Shown: positions 54,932 to 63,788, counted from the first letter of the stretch. The stretch is DNA of 64,000 nt from Acidobacteriota bacterium (GCA_038040445.1 JBBPIG010000004.1:204190-268189); one strand, 5' to 3'. Numbers and translations are program-made. The notes: generated by a model not told the origin, from the sequence alone.

Positions 54932-55300
54932 ATGGGGTTCACTGACACGCTCACCGGCCTCGCCAATCGCATCGAAGGATGCGCCGCCGTCGTCATCCTG
55001 GGCATCGACGGCATACCCATAGAGCGGCACGTTCAAGACCTGGATGCTTCACTGGATATCGAGACGGTCGCTACCGAGTTCACAACACTGGTGAGGCGCA
55101 GCATGCGCACCGCTTCAGACACCGAACTCGGCGATTTGCGTGAGATGGTCTTCGCGACCGACACGATGAGCTTTCTGCTTCGGCCTATCACCTCTGAATA
55201 CTTTCTGCTACTGGCGCTCAATCCCGGCGGCAACGTGGGGCGCGCGCGTTTCGAATTGCGCAAGGCGCAACTCGCGATGGAAACCGAGTTCGCGATTTAG
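54932..55300 (+). CDS. Roadblock/LC7-domain protein
   Basis: 122 aa, a single roadblock domain: GLANRIEGCAAVVILGIDGIPIE at the start and a C-terminal helix with RARFELRKAQLAME. Such proteins bind small Ras-like GTPases (MglA in motility). Position after pilQ suggests a part in pilus polarity or motility control, but no GTPase gene is in the window. Confidence 0.85.
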   Translation: MGFTDTLTGLANRIEGCAAVVILGIDGIPIERHVQDLDASLDIETVATEFTTLVRRSMRTASDTELGDLREMVFATDTMSFLLRPITSEYFLLLALNPGGNVGRARFELRKAQLAMETEFAI

Positions 55301-55344
55301 ACATCGAACGGTGGCCGCTCCGGTGAACGGTCATTTGAGCCGCC

Positions 55345-55632
55345 TTAGGCGGAGCGGGTTCCAGTCTTGTTGCGTTGCCGCACGGCCTTCCAGAATTCGG
55401 TGCGAGAAAGACCGCGGCCAGCCTTAATACTCTTCCGCGACTTGCTCAAGATTGCTTTGAACCGCGGCGAACGACTGAGAAGCAATTGTTCCAGATCATC
55501 GTCATCCGCGGGAGACAGCAGCACGGCGACTGGTTTCCCATTTCGCGTGATAACGACCGGTCCTTTGCTTTCGCATTCTTCCAAGTAAGCACTGAGTCGC
55601 GCTTTGACGTCGGCTACAGAGGCGATTTTCAT
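55345..55632 (-). CDS. Phd/YefM-type antitoxin
   Basis: 95 aa from ATG at 55632. Phd pattern: KIASVADVKARLSAYLEECES followed by GPVVITRNGKPVAVLLSP, which binds DNA as a dimer; the C-terminal half is basic and should wrap the toxin. Its start overlaps the toxin stop by four bases, so the toxin is encoded first, the reverse of the commonest order. Confidence 0.85.
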   Translation of the reverse strand: MKIASVADVKARLSAYLEECESKGPVVITRNGKPVAVLLSPADDDDLEQLLLSRSPRFKAILSKSRKSIKAGRGLSRTEFWKAVRQRNKTGTRSA

Positions 55633-55952
55633 AGCAGAATCTCCTTGCCACCGATGAATAGTCGGTTCCCCTCTTTTACACCGATGGCTAACACGTCTAC
55701 CGTGCTGTCTTCCAGGTCTACTTCGTAAAATACGCGGAAGCGGTTCTTTGGCCCGAAACGAAGTTCCCAAGTGGCTTCAAAAGGGGCCGGCGGTTCGAGA
55801 GGCTTACGATTCCGGGTTTCTTTCTCCGGCGTATAACTCAATTGCTCGTCGAGCGTTCGTTCGATCAGACCGTGATACTTGCGCTCAATGGCGTCAAGGT
55901 GGTCAACAGTTTCCGGCGCGAATATTAGCTCAAACTTAAGGCGGCGTGGCAT
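55629..55952 (-). CDS. RelE/ParE-family toxin
   Basis: 107 aa. LKFELIFAPETVDHLDAIERKY, the PFEATWELRFGPKNRFRVFYEV strand pair and a VLAIGVKEGNRLFI end fit the RelE/ParE fold. It would cut mRNA on ribosomes (RelE) or poison gyrase (ParE); the sequence alone does not decide. Paired with the Phd-type antitoxin. Confidence 0.82.
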   Translation of the reverse strand: MPRRLKFELIFAPETVDHLDAIERKYHGLIERTLDEQLSYTPEKETRNRKPLEPPAPFEATWELRFGPKNRFRVFYEVDLEDSTVDVLAIGVKEGNRLFIGGKEILL

Positions 55953-56004
55953 TGACTAGAATTATAGTCAACTGAGTATTCGCGTCAATCTGGCTTTGAC
56001 ACTT

Positions 56005-56152
56005 AGAAACGCGTGTTGTGTAAGACACTGTTCGAGGGTACTGCACCTCTTACCGAACAAGGTCCTCGCCGATGCATTAGCCACGACGACCAGTTAGCGC
56101 GAACCAAGTCAGCGTCCATCGTATCCTCGTCGAGGTAGAGGCGAATTTTCAT
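56005..56152 (-). pseudogene. Truncated DUF5615 toxin start
   Basis: ATG at 56152 overlaps the DUF433 stop as TGATG and reads MKIRLYLDEDTMDADLVRA, the standard DUF5615 N-terminus. After about 19 residues the similarity ends; the frame runs out at a TAA near 56005. About 80 residues of the toxin are missing. Confidence 0.8.
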
Positions 56153-56442
56153 CAACCGCTCTGCTTCTCTTGCACACACTCCCGCTCAATGCGGTCAGCG
56201 CTTGCTTCATCGGCGGCGATCTCAGCTTCGATTTCATCTCGGTTAGCGTGGTAGTAGGCTAGCGCGCCATAGACTTGTGCTTCGGTTAAGTGGCCATACC
56301 GGCGCGCGATTTCTTCCGGGCTATGGCCTAGCTTGTACCATATAGCGATGCGATGAACCGTGATTCCCGTTCCTGCAATACAAGGCCTGCCATGCCGTAT
56401 TTCAGGAGCGCTTACAATCAGCGAGCCTATATCGGTGCTCAT
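56152..56442 (-). CDS. DUF433 antitoxin-like protein, partner toxin broken
   Basis: 96 aa. Family run IVSAPEIRHGRPCIAGTGITVHRIAIWYKLG (about 8-38), then EIARRYGHLTEAQVYGALAYYHAN. Intact. Its toxin partner, read directly behind it, is truncated, so this is an antitoxin without a working toxin at this locus. It shares only the family pattern with the DUF433 gene at 15277. Confidence 0.88.
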   Translation of the reverse strand: MSTDIGSLIVSAPEIRHGRPCIAGTGITVHRIAIWYKLGHSPEEIARRYGHLTEAQVYGALAYYHANRDEIEAEIAADEASADRIERECVQEKQSG

Positions 56443-56654
56443 AGTTGTGCTCCTTCAGTCGATGCCGAGTGATCAAAGCTTTAGCATTATACATCAGGAG
56501 CTTCGCGCCGGTCTGGCATAGAACGATGTGCATAGGCTTCCTTCTGACGGAATGCCCGCAGGCTTGCAGCAGTCCGCATTAATCCTCTAAGCTGGCAAGT
56601 TGGCCCGAGGGCCGTATTCGTGACATACTGACACGCGAAGGGAATCAAACTCAG

Positions 56655-57212
56655 ATGAACGCAAATGACATCCGGCGCGGGATGATTATTATTTACAACA
56701 GCCAACCGTACCGAGTGCTCGACTTCCAGCATCGCACGCCGGGCAATCTTCGCGCATTCGTTCAAGCTAAGCTGCGAAGCCTCAAGAACGGCTCCTCGAC
56801 CGAAGTCCGGTTCAGCTCTACCGAAAACATCGAGCGCGCCTCGCTTGAAGATCACGAGATGGAGTACCTTTATGCCGACGGTGACATGCACCATTTCATG
56901 AACACCGAGACTTATGACCAGATCGCGCTGGATGCTGAGTCGCTCGGCGACGCGACCAACTATTTGACTCCCGGCACAAAGATTCAAGTCGAGTTTTTCG
57001 AAGGCGCGCCCATAGGGGTCGAGCTCCCTCCCGCGGTCGAGCTGACCGTCGTCGAGACTACACCCGAGTTGAAAGGCGCGACGGCTTCCAACAGCCCCAA
57101 GCCCGCGAAACTCGAAACAGGCGTGACCGTCCAGGTGCCGCCGTTCGTAAAGGAAGGCGACCGTATACGGGTCGATCCTTTGAAGGGCGTCTACCTCGAA
57201 CGCGTGAAATAG
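56655..57212 (+). CDS. efp: Elongation factor P
   Basis: 185 aa, full length, three beta-barrel domains. It rescues ribosomes stalled on polyproline. Conserved features: [67 protein letters not shown]. The loop tip is TPGNLRAF: Asn31 stands where E. coli EF-P has the modified Lys34, so lysylation by the EpmA route is not possible here. It is 3 bases upstream of waaA. Confidence 0.95.
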   Translation: MNANDIRRGMIIIYNSQPYRVLDFQHRTPGNLRAFVQAKLRSLKNGSSTEVRFSSTENIERASLEDHEMEYLYADGDMHHFMNTETYDQIALDAESLGDATNYLTPGTKIQVEFFEGAPIGVELPPAVELTVVETTPELKGATASNSPKPAKLETGVTVQVPPFVKEGDRIRVDPLKGVYLERVK

Positions 57213-57215
57213 TGA

Positions 57216-58658
57216 ATGTACCTCCTCTATAGCCTCGTCCTCTCGTTGCTGTTTCTCGCTCTGCTGCCCTATTTCGTCTATCAAGCCGCGCGTCACCGCA
57301 AGTATGCCGGCAGCTTCAAAGAGCGAATGGGCTGGCTGCCCGAGTCACTGCACGGCGACGGCCGAAAGACAATCTGGGTGCACGCCGTTTCGGTCGGCGA
57401 GTTTTTGGCGGCGCGGCCGTTGATCGACCGGCTCAAGACCGATCTGCCCGGCCATCGCATCGTGGTCTCGACGACGACGCTCACCGGCCAGCGGCTCGCG
57501 CGGTCCCACTCGAACCTGTTCGACGGCGCGTTCTATTTTCCATTCGATTGGAAGTTCTCTGTGCGCCGCGCGCTCGATCAGGTCAACCCCGGTATCGTGG
57601 TCATCCTCGAGACCGAATTGTGGCCCAACTTCTCACACGAGTGCCGGACGCGCGGCGTGGTGACAATCCTGGCGAATGGCCGGATCTCACCGCGTTCATT
57701 TCGTCGATATAGGCGCGTGCGCTCTTTCATGAGACGGGTGTTCGAAGACTTCTCACTAGTCGTCATGCAATCAGAAGCGGACGCGGATCGCGCGCGTCAA
57801 CTCGGCGCTCAGGCCAGCCGTGTGCGAGTCTTCGGAAACCTCAAATACGATCAGCCGGGGGATGGGGGTCGGGGGCCGGGGGTTAGGGAAGAACCGCATG
57901 ACGCTTCCAACCCCCAATCCCCATCTCCCATCCCCTCTTGTGAGATCGATCGTCAATTCGGACTCTCCTCATCGCCCAATCTGATCGTCGCGGGCAGTAC
58001 AGCTCCAGGGGAGGAAGAGCTGCTGCTTGCTGTTCTGGAGCAGGTACGCAACCGCCCCGGGCTTGAGAGCGCTCGGCTGTTGATCGCTCCCCGTCATCCT
58101 GAGCGGTTCAATGAGGTAGCAAGCTTGATGGCGCGATCGAGTTTCACATTCGCCCGCCGTTCGCATGAGAAGGTGAAATCAGCGATCGAGACCGGCGGCG
58201 CCCGCTCTGACTTGTCCTTTGAAACGGAGTTCGGCGCAGGCGATCCGACGGGCCCGCGAGCTGCAGACTTAATCCTGCTGGACACGATAGGTGAACTCGC
58301 ATCGGTCTACCAATTCGCCGCGGTAGTCTTCGTTGGTGGCAGCCTGGTTCCGCGGGGCGGGCACAACATCATCGAGCCAGCCGCTTTTGCGAAGCCTATT
58401 ATCGTCGGCCCGCATACCGAGAACTTCCGGCAGATAGTCTCGGACTTCGCGCGCGCAGACGCGGTTGTTCAGATCAGTGAAAGGGGCGAAGACGTTGTGA
58501 ATTGTCTCGCGCGCGAAATGATCGGCCTGTTGTCCGATCGGGAACATGCTCGCGCGTTGGGCGAGCGCGCGCGCGACATCTTGCTTAGGAATCGAGGGGC
58601 GACTGAACGCACCGTCGCAGCAATTGAAGAAATCATGAAGAACAAGGGTAGTCAGTAG
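57216..58658 (+). CDS. waaA: 3-deoxy-D-manno-octulosonic acid transferase (Kdo transferase)
   Basis: 480 aa, about 50 longer than usual. Inner-membrane-anchored GT30 enzyme that adds Kdo to lipid A precursor. N-terminal anchor (1-22), then VHAVSVGEFLAARPLI, VVSTTTLTGQRLA, ILETELWPNF in the acceptor domain and VFVGGSLVPRGGHNIIEPAAF in the donor domain. Residues 214-240 (about 57857-57937) are encoded by a palindromic insert that keeps the frame. The stop codon TAG lies in the AGTCCGTAG repeat that follows. Neighbour of lpxK, so an LPS gene pair. Confidence 0.95.
   Translation: MYLLYSLVLSLLFLALLPYFVYQAARHRKYAGSFKERMGWLPESLHGDGRKTIWVHAVSVGEFLAARPLIDRLKTDLPGHRIVVSTTTLTGQRLARSHSNLFDGAFYFPFDWKFSVRRALDQVNPGIVVILETELWPNFSHECRTRGVVTILANGRISPRSFRRYRRVRSFMRRVFEDFSLVVMQSEADADRARQLGAQASRVRVFGNLKYDQPGDGGRGPGVREEPHDASNPQSPSPIPSCEIDRQFGLSSSPNLIVAGSTAPGEEELLLAVLEQVRNRPGLESARLLIAPRHPERFNEVASLMARSSFTFARRSHEKVKSAIETGGARSDLSFETEFGAGDPTGPRAADLILLDTIGELASVYQFAAVVFVGGSLVPRGGHNIIEPAAFAKPIIVGPHTENFRQIVSDFARADAVVQISERGEDVVNCLAREMIGLLSDREHARALGERARDILLRNRGATERTVAAIEEIMKNKGSQ
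57857..57935. repeat. In-frame palindrome inside waaA
   Basis: A G-rich arm (57857-57891, starting GGGGGATGGGGGTC) pairs with a C-rich arm (57904-57935, ending CATCTCCCATCCCC) with a 12-base loop. The arms meet at GGGAAG...CTTCC. The 26 or so residues it encodes are Gly/Pro/Ser-rich and absent from usual Kdo transferases. Confidence 0.8.
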
Positions 58659-58777
58659 TCCGTAGTCCGTAGTCCGTAGTCAGTGGCTCTCTTACGCAGC
58701 ACTACGTTACTAACCACTAACTACTGACTACGGACTACGGACTACTGAACTACGGACTACTGAACTACGGACTACTG
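58646..58777. repeat. AGTCCGTAG/AGTCAGTAG repeat cluster between waaA and lpxK
   Basis: Direct copies of GTAGTCCGTAGTCC on the left, then inverted copies such as GACTACGGACTACGG and GAACTACGGACTACT on the right. The waaA stop (TAG) is part of the first unit and the lpxK GTG follows the last. It belongs to the same family as 3404-3452. Confidence 0.9.
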
Positions 58778-59863
58778 GTGATCATCGGCAAAGACGAAAA
58801 GCTCAAGCGCGCCCTGCTGTGGCCGCCTGCCAAGCTGTACGAGCTTGCGGTGCGCCTGCGAGTGGCCGCTTACGAGACTGACTACCTGAAGCCTAAGCGG
58901 CTCGATGCGACGGTGATCAGCGTGGGAAACATGACGCTTGGCGGCTCGGGTAAGACGCCTGTCGCACACTACGTTGCGCGCTACCTCAAATCCGAGCAGC
59001 ACTCGGTCGCGCTGCTGACCCGAGGCTACCGGCGCGAGTCGTCAGGTATGCGAATCCTGAATGATCCCGCGAACGATAGCGGGCCCGGAGCAGCGAAGTC
59101 ATATCGAGAGTTCGGCGATGAACCGCTGATGCTCGCTCGCTCTCTGCCTGATATTCCGATCATCGTCAACAAGGACAGGTATGAAGCGGGACGTTGGGCC
59201 GAGCGGAAGCTAGGTTCAGAAGTATTAGTGCTCGACGACGCTTATCAGCACCTGGCGCTGGCACGCGATCTGAACCTTCTGCTGATTGACGCGACTGATC
59301 CGTTCGGCGGATTCGAGATGCCCCCGTTTGGCCGCCTGCGCGAACCGCTCTACGGCATGAAGCGAGCGGACGCCATAATCGTCACTCGCGCCGACCGGCC
59401 ATTCGATCAGGGTCAGACTCAAGCGATCATCAAGTATTATTGCGGCGAGAGAATACCGATAATGTATCTCTACTCGACGATCACCGGGTTGCGGCACCTG
59501 GCAACCGGCGAGGTCTATGAAGCCGGGAACTTTGGCGGCTGGAATACAGCCGTCGCCTGTGGCATCGCTAACCCACGAGCCTTTACCGAAGATGTTCTTC
59601 AAGCCGGCATCAACATCGTGAGCGAGAGCTTCTTCGCCGACCATCATGCTTTCGGCCAACAAGACCTCGATCAGATTAGCCGAGACGCGCGGGAAGCAGG
59701 AGCAGATGCTATTGTCACCACCGAAAAAGATGCTGTGCGGCTGGAAGGCCTGACGCACGGTGATGTCCCGATCTACGCGGCTCAACTTGAACTCCAAAGT
59801 GATGATGAAGTGCGGCTGAAGAGTCTGCTGCTAAGAACCGTAAGCCACAAGGCACACAGCTAG
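58778..59863 (+). CDS. lpxK: Tetraacyldisaccharide 4'-kinase
   Basis: 361 aa. Phosphorylates the lipid A disaccharide to give lipid IVA at the inner membrane. The P-loop is SVGNMTLGGSGKTPVAHYV (about 47-65), followed by LLTRGYRRESSG, a VLDDAYQHLALARDLNLLLIDA block (the usual DDGFQH with a Tyr in place of Phe) and the C-terminal DHHAF and TTEKDAVRL segments. Start GTG at 58778 lies directly after a repeat cluster; no good ribosome-binding site is seen, so translation may couple to waaA or start inefficiently. Confidence 0.95.
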   Translation: MIIGKDEKLKRALLWPPAKLYELAVRLRVAAYETDYLKPKRLDATVISVGNMTLGGSGKTPVAHYVARYLKSEQHSVALLTRGYRRESSGMRILNDPANDSGPGAAKSYREFGDEPLMLARSLPDIPIIVNKDRYEAGRWAERKLGSEVLVLDDAYQHLALARDLNLLLIDATDPFGGFEMPPFGRLREPLYGMKRADAIIVTRADRPFDQGQTQAIIKYYCGERIPIMYLYSTITGLRHLATGEVYEAGNFGGWNTAVACGIANPRAFTEDVLQAGINIVSESFFADHHAFGQQDLDQISRDAREAGADAIVTTEKDAVRLEGLTHGDVPIYAAQLELQSDDEVRLKSLLLRTVSHKAHS

Positions 59864-59884
59864 GCTCGGTTGGCTTCGGGCGGG

Positions 59885-60526
59885 TTACGTTACGCCGGCG
59901 AGACGGATAATTCCTCGAGCGCGTTCGGCTATCGCCGCGTAGTTTTCATTCTTCAGATCGCCGCTTGTGAACAGGCGGCTTCCAACTGCGATCGCGAAGG
60001 CGCCGGCGTTGAAGTAGTCGATGATGTTCTCGGGGCCAACTCCGCCGGCAGCCGTAAGCCGAACATCGTTGAGCCGCGACGTGATTGCCGCAACGTAGTC
60101 CGGCCCTCCCAACGACGACGCCGGGAACAAGCTCACCATTGGCACGCCCATCGCCCACGCAGTCGCGACTTCTGTCGGAGTGAGTGCGCCGATCACGGGG
60201 GCCACGTGCGCGCGGCGGCAGGCTTCGACCAGCGTAGTGCTCGTGTGAGGCATCGATATGAACTGCGCCCCGGCCTTGATCGCGCGGTCCATCTGGTCGT
60301 GGTTCGTCACCGAACCCGCGCCCACACAGACGCGGTCGCCGTAGCGATGACGCAAATCCGAGATCACCCTGAAGCTGCCCGGCGTAGCGAGCGCCACTTC
60401 GACGAGCTTGATTCCACCGACGATCGCAGCCTCGGCTGCTAGCACCGCGGACTCGGCCGACCGGGCGCGCACCACGGCAAACACCCTGTGAGCCTCGACA
60501 GAAGTGACGAGTTCAGCGTCTTTCAT
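59885..60526 (-). CDS. KDPG/KHG aldolase-like protein lacking the catalytic lysine
   Basis: 213 aa, class I aldolase barrel of the Eda family: VFAVVRARSAESAVLAAEA, GIKLVEVALATPGS (Glu43 conserved), VCVGAGSVTNHDQMDRAIKAGAQF and a GGVGPENIIDYFNAGAFAIAVGS C-terminal phosphate site. The Schiff-base Lys of Eda sits in a KFFPA/KLFPA motif; here the aligned motif is SLFPA, so Ser132 replaces it. Also TLRT is ALAT. It is therefore unlikely to be a normal KDPG aldolase. It is followed on the same strand by nothing related and preceded by a cyclase-family hydrolase, 48 bases away. Confidence 0.85.
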   Translation of the reverse strand: MKDAELVTSVEAHRVFAVVRARSAESAVLAAEAAIVGGIKLVEVALATPGSFRVISDLRHRYGDRVCVGAGSVTNHDQMDRAIKAGAQFISMPHTSTTLVEACRRAHVAPVIGALTPTEVATAWAMGVPMVSLFPASSLGGPDYVAAITSRLNDVRLTAAGGVGPENIIDYFNAGAFAIAVGSRLFTSGDLKNENYAAIAERARGIIRLAGVT

Positions 60527-60574
60527 AACTGGCTAATGACATATGACGAATAGGACCAATAGGACCAATTTCTT

Positions 60575-61198
60575 TTAATTCTGCCGAAGAACGACGCGAG
60601 CAGGAGCGCCGTCACCGTCCTTGACCTTCAGGGGCAGACAAATCAACTCATAGTCGCCGGCCTCTACGTCACGCAGATCGAGCCCTTCTACGATTATTGT
60701 GCCCGCGCTCAGCAGCGCCATGTGGGTCTCCGGCTCCCCTCCGAACTTGTCCACGGACAGGTAGTCGATCCCAACCAGCTTGATGCCGTCTTTCACCAGT
60801 GACCGAGCCGCTCCCGGCGTCATGTAGACATAGTCCTCGACGAAATTCTTCTTGCTCCACAGGTACGAGTTGCGCGTCTTGAACAGCACTCGAGCGTCAA
60901 CCGTGAAGTCGAACTCTTCGAGCACCGCTTCATCGATGAATGGAGCAGTCACCTCGACTACTCGAGCGCGTCCCATCAGCAACTCGAGCGGGAGCTTGTC
61001 TACTGTGATGCCTCCGTCGATGAGGTGGAACGGCGGATCCACGTGCGTTCCGGCGTGCGAGCTGAAAGAGTAGCGGCTCAGATTATATTTCGCGTCGTCT
61101 TCGTTAACTTTCGTTCTGCGATTGATCTTTACGTGTGGATCGCCCGGATAAACTACCAGTTCCTTTGAGAGAGGGACCGTCACATCATAGATTTTCAT
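60575..61198 (-). CDS. Cyclase-family metal hydrolase (kynurenine formamidase-like)
   Basis: 207 aa. The metal motif SSHAGTHVDPPFHLIDGG (about 46-63) is the family HxGTHxDxPxH signature; DVTVPLSKELVVYPGD opens the protein. Related enzymes hydrolyse N-formylkynurenine or cyclic amides. Tryptophan catabolism neighbours are absent, so the substrate is open. It may share a transcript with the downstream aldolase-like gene. Confidence 0.88.
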   Translation of the reverse strand: MKIYDVTVPLSKELVVYPGDPHVKINRRTKVNEDDAKYNLSRYSFSSHAGTHVDPPFHLIDGGITVDKLPLELLMGRARVVEVTAPFIDEAVLEEFDFTVDARVLFKTRNSYLWSKKNFVEDYVYMTPGAARSLVKDGIKLVGIDYLSVDKFGGEPETHMALLSAGTIIVEGLDLRDVEAGDYELICLPLKVKDGDGAPARVVLRQN

Positions 61199-61490
61199 AC
61201 CCGCTGGCCTTTCCTTGTACCCGACGCATGCTATTTCGCGCTTGTGATGCTTGTCAAACTAAGAATGCGCGACGCCCTTGCGACAAAATAATGCGAGAAG
61301 GAGAAAAGAAGAATTCTGACGCCTTAAGATGGGTTGTGAGGTTCGGACGCCGAGTTTCAGCCAATCGATGTTCGATTGATCATGTATGATGGCACTGCGA
61401 TGTCGTTGGCCGGGCAAGCGCACGGCTTCGAAACGGTGGTCAACGATCGATCATCGCGGAATTGTCTCCCAGAGCCCCTTTCATACCACC

Positions 61491-63770
61491 CTATCTCCTG
61501 CGGACGCTTTGCTTCAGCTCTCCCAGCAGGTCCGACACGCGGCGGGTTTCGCTCTCGTCAAGTTGTGCGCCGCCGAATCGCACGCGGTTGTACAACGTGG
61601 TTATCTCGCGAATCGGTGAAAGCCCGGAAGCGGCCGCGAACTCAACCGGTGTCTGATAAGGTTGCTTCACCAGCCCGGCCCGCCGCGCGATCGCCAGCAT
61701 CTGCTCGTAGAAGAGGATCGCCGACTGTCTATAGTCGCGCTGCGTCACCCTGCGCCGCCACATCGGCAAAATAAAGAGCCGGTGCCACCACGGTCCGTAG
61801 CCGGTTGGTGGAAGACCTCGGCGTTTCCTGTAAGAGAGGACTACGTACAACGACACGATCGATAGAGCGAGAATAGCGAGAGCGCTTGTAAGCTTGAGCA
61901 ATTCGCCTGCGCTCCAGCTCCGGTCCATGATCAGCTTGTTCAGCATCCTCCGCGTCCACAGTTTCGCGTCGAGATAGTAGACAAGAAAACGATCCTTAAT
62001 GCTCAGCAGCCGGTGCTGCAGATCGACCATGATTGAAGCTTGCTCGTCGCTGTCCAGCGTCACGATGTAGTCGAGCCAGAACACTTCCATCGCGTCCGCG
62101 TACTTTCTCAACCGCGCCAGCAACCCGCCCTGCGTGTAGTCGTTGATGCCTGCCGAAGGCGTCGGATCGAACTCGATCCACGCATCGCTATGAGGGAAGT
62201 ACGCCTCAACCCATGAGTGCGCGTCGCTCTCGCGGACGGTATACATATCATTGAGGCTGTTGTACTCGCCCATCTGAAACCCGTTGACTATGCGCGCTGG
62301 AATGTCGAGCGTCCGCAGCATTATCGCCATCGCGGTGGCGAAATACTCGCAATGACCTTCACGAGTAGCGAACAAGAACTCTACCAGCGGATCGTCTTCA
62401 CCGGTTTTCAGATCGAGTGTGTAACGAAAGTTGGTCTTCAAATAGGTCTCGATCGCCCTCGCTTTGTCGTAGGGAGTTGGGGCGTTACGGGCGATATCGT
62501 GAGCGAGTTCGAAGATTCGAGAGTCCAACTTGCGCGGAGGCAGCATATATAGCCGTTTGATATCGTCGGGTGACGCGGCCGGCGCGTCGGCTCGGAGTTC
62601 CTGGTCGGTTGGAACGCTTATATCGGATGTGATTGCGTAGCCTATCCGGCCCTTCAGCCCGGCCGCCGACAGCGCGTTGGTGTATTTGTCCCGGGACAGC
62701 GTCGCCAGTGGACCCTGAAACGCCAGGGCCTTCTGAGCTGCAAAAAGCGCGGGAGAATCGAGCGGCTCCAGAACGAATCTTTGCTGAATCAGAGCCGGCT
62801 GGCTGCTCGGCCGGCCCTTCAGCGGGTGCCTGTACCAGAACTGACCGTCTTTACCGACTATTTCGCCGTCCGAGATCCCTCCCTGGTTAACACTGGCCTG
62901 CCGCCCTGGCTCGGGTGTGACGCTCCACATCCGTCCGTCGTAGTCGTCGAACGCCACGCCGCGCCAGCGCAGGTACCGTTGAGGCTGACGATCCAGACGT
63001 ACTCGCATGGCGACCCGCGAGCTTTTTTTGATTTTGGCGACTTCCCCGAGCTTGACGCGGTCGGAAAACCCCGTGATGGGCTGGCCTTCACCCATGCCCC
63101 CCGCGACGCCGCCTCCCCCAAGTCTCGGTATCAAGAAGAAGAACGGCAGCGTCAGCGCGGCGACGATGAAGGTTTGCGCCACCGACGCTCCGAGAAGATA
63201 GCGCACCCGGCCGCTTGCTTTCGTGCTAGCGGGGCCTTCCTTTGCGCGATATTTGACCCGTTGCGGTTGCTTGAGCGGAGTGACGATCTCCTCTTCGAGA
63301 TGACCCACCTCGCGCCGCGCTCGGCGGATTTCAAAGGCAGCCAGAGTGGAGATGAAGCAGAACAGGAAGGTCGCGAGCGAGGCTACGAACATGGCGTCGA
63401 ACGTCAGGCCTGCGGCGAGCAGCATCTGAAAGAACGCGATCAGGTACAAGAATACCCAGTCGCGGTCGCGCTTGTTCTGGAAGAGCTTGGCCGCCGAAAC
63501 AAACAGAGTCATGTGCACGAGCGCAAGAATACGATTGCTGAGCAGCGCTCCATCGATGAAGACGAACGGCACATAAGCTACGCTGAGCGCGCGCCACATC
63601 CACTCGCGCAGCCGCAGGCGGGTTGCGCCGCGGATGTCCCGGTAGAGGCAAACGACCACGGCAATCGAGTACAGGGCGATTGATAGGCCGTCGAGCTCGC
63701 CGGTCAGCGCTATCGCAAGAAACGCGGTGATGACGAGCGCATATGAAGTTGTCCTGAAATAAGATTCCAT
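61491..63770 (-). CDS. Transglutaminase-like membrane protein (TgpA/DUF3488 type)
   Basis: 759 aa. N-terminal part with five to six membrane helices (about 10-215), periplasmic DUF3488-type region, then a transglutaminase domain with Cys in TREGHCEYFATAMAIMLR, His in ESDAHSWVEAYF and Asp in WIEFDPTPS (about 470-545). One more membrane helix (about 615-635) and a C-terminal DUF4129-like domain (YDYR-type helix: RDYRQSAILFYEQMLAIARRAG). Such proteins are usually encoded next to MoxR and DUF58 genes, which may lie beyond the right edge. The ATG lies at the end of a repeat unit and has no good ribosome-binding site. Confidence 0.92.
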   Translation of the reverse strand: MESYFRTTSYALVITAFLAIALTGELDGLSIALYSIAVVVCLYRDIRGATRLRLREWMWRALSVAYVPFVFIDGALLSNRILALVHMTLFVSAAKLFQNKRDRDWVFLYLIAFFQMLLAAGLTFDAMFVASLATFLFCFISTLAAFEIRRARREVGHLEEEIVTPLKQPQRVKYRAKEGPASTKASGRVRYLLGASVAQTFIVAALTLPFFFLIPRLGGGGVAGGMGEGQPITGFSDRVKLGEVAKIKKSSRVAMRVRLDRQPQRYLRWRGVAFDDYDGRMWSVTPEPGRQASVNQGGISDGEIVGKDGQFWYRHPLKGRPSSQPALIQQRFVLEPLDSPALFAAQKALAFQGPLATLSRDKYTNALSAAGLKGRIGYAITSDISVPTDQELRADAPAASPDDIKRLYMLPPRKLDSRIFELAHDIARNAPTPYDKARAIETYLKTNFRYTLDLKTGEDDPLVEFLFATREGHCEYFATAMAIMLRTLDIPARIVNGFQMGEYNSLNDMYTVRESDAHSWVEAYFPHSDAWIEFDPTPSAGINDYTQGGLLARLRKYADAMEVFWLDYIVTLDSDEQASIMVDLQHRLLSIKDRFLVYYLDAKLWTRRMLNKLIMDRSWSAGELLKLTSALAILALSIVSLYVVLSYRKRRGLPPTGYGPWWHRLFILPMWRRRVTQRDYRQSAILFYEQMLAIARRAGLVKQPYQTPVEFAAASGLSPIREITTLYNRVRFGGAQLDESETRRVSDLLGELKQSVRRR

Positions 63771-63788
63771 AGAACGACGGACGACGGA
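63758..63788. repeat. 31-bp direct repeat, copy 1 (over the transglutaminase start)
   Basis: AATAAGATTCCATAGAACGA followed by CGGACGACGGA. An identical 31-base copy ends at 64000. The copy includes the start codon and next four codons of the transglutaminase gene. Confidence 0.9.

Noticed and set aside
58646-58777. CRISPR or origin-type iterons suspected in the AGTCCGTAG cluster
   Set aside because: Units are directly adjacent and partly inverted, with no spacers, AT-rich region or initiator gene.
62781-63683. 300-codon plus-strand frame opposite the transglutaminase gene
   Set aside because: Antisense shadow of a well-supported membrane protein gene.
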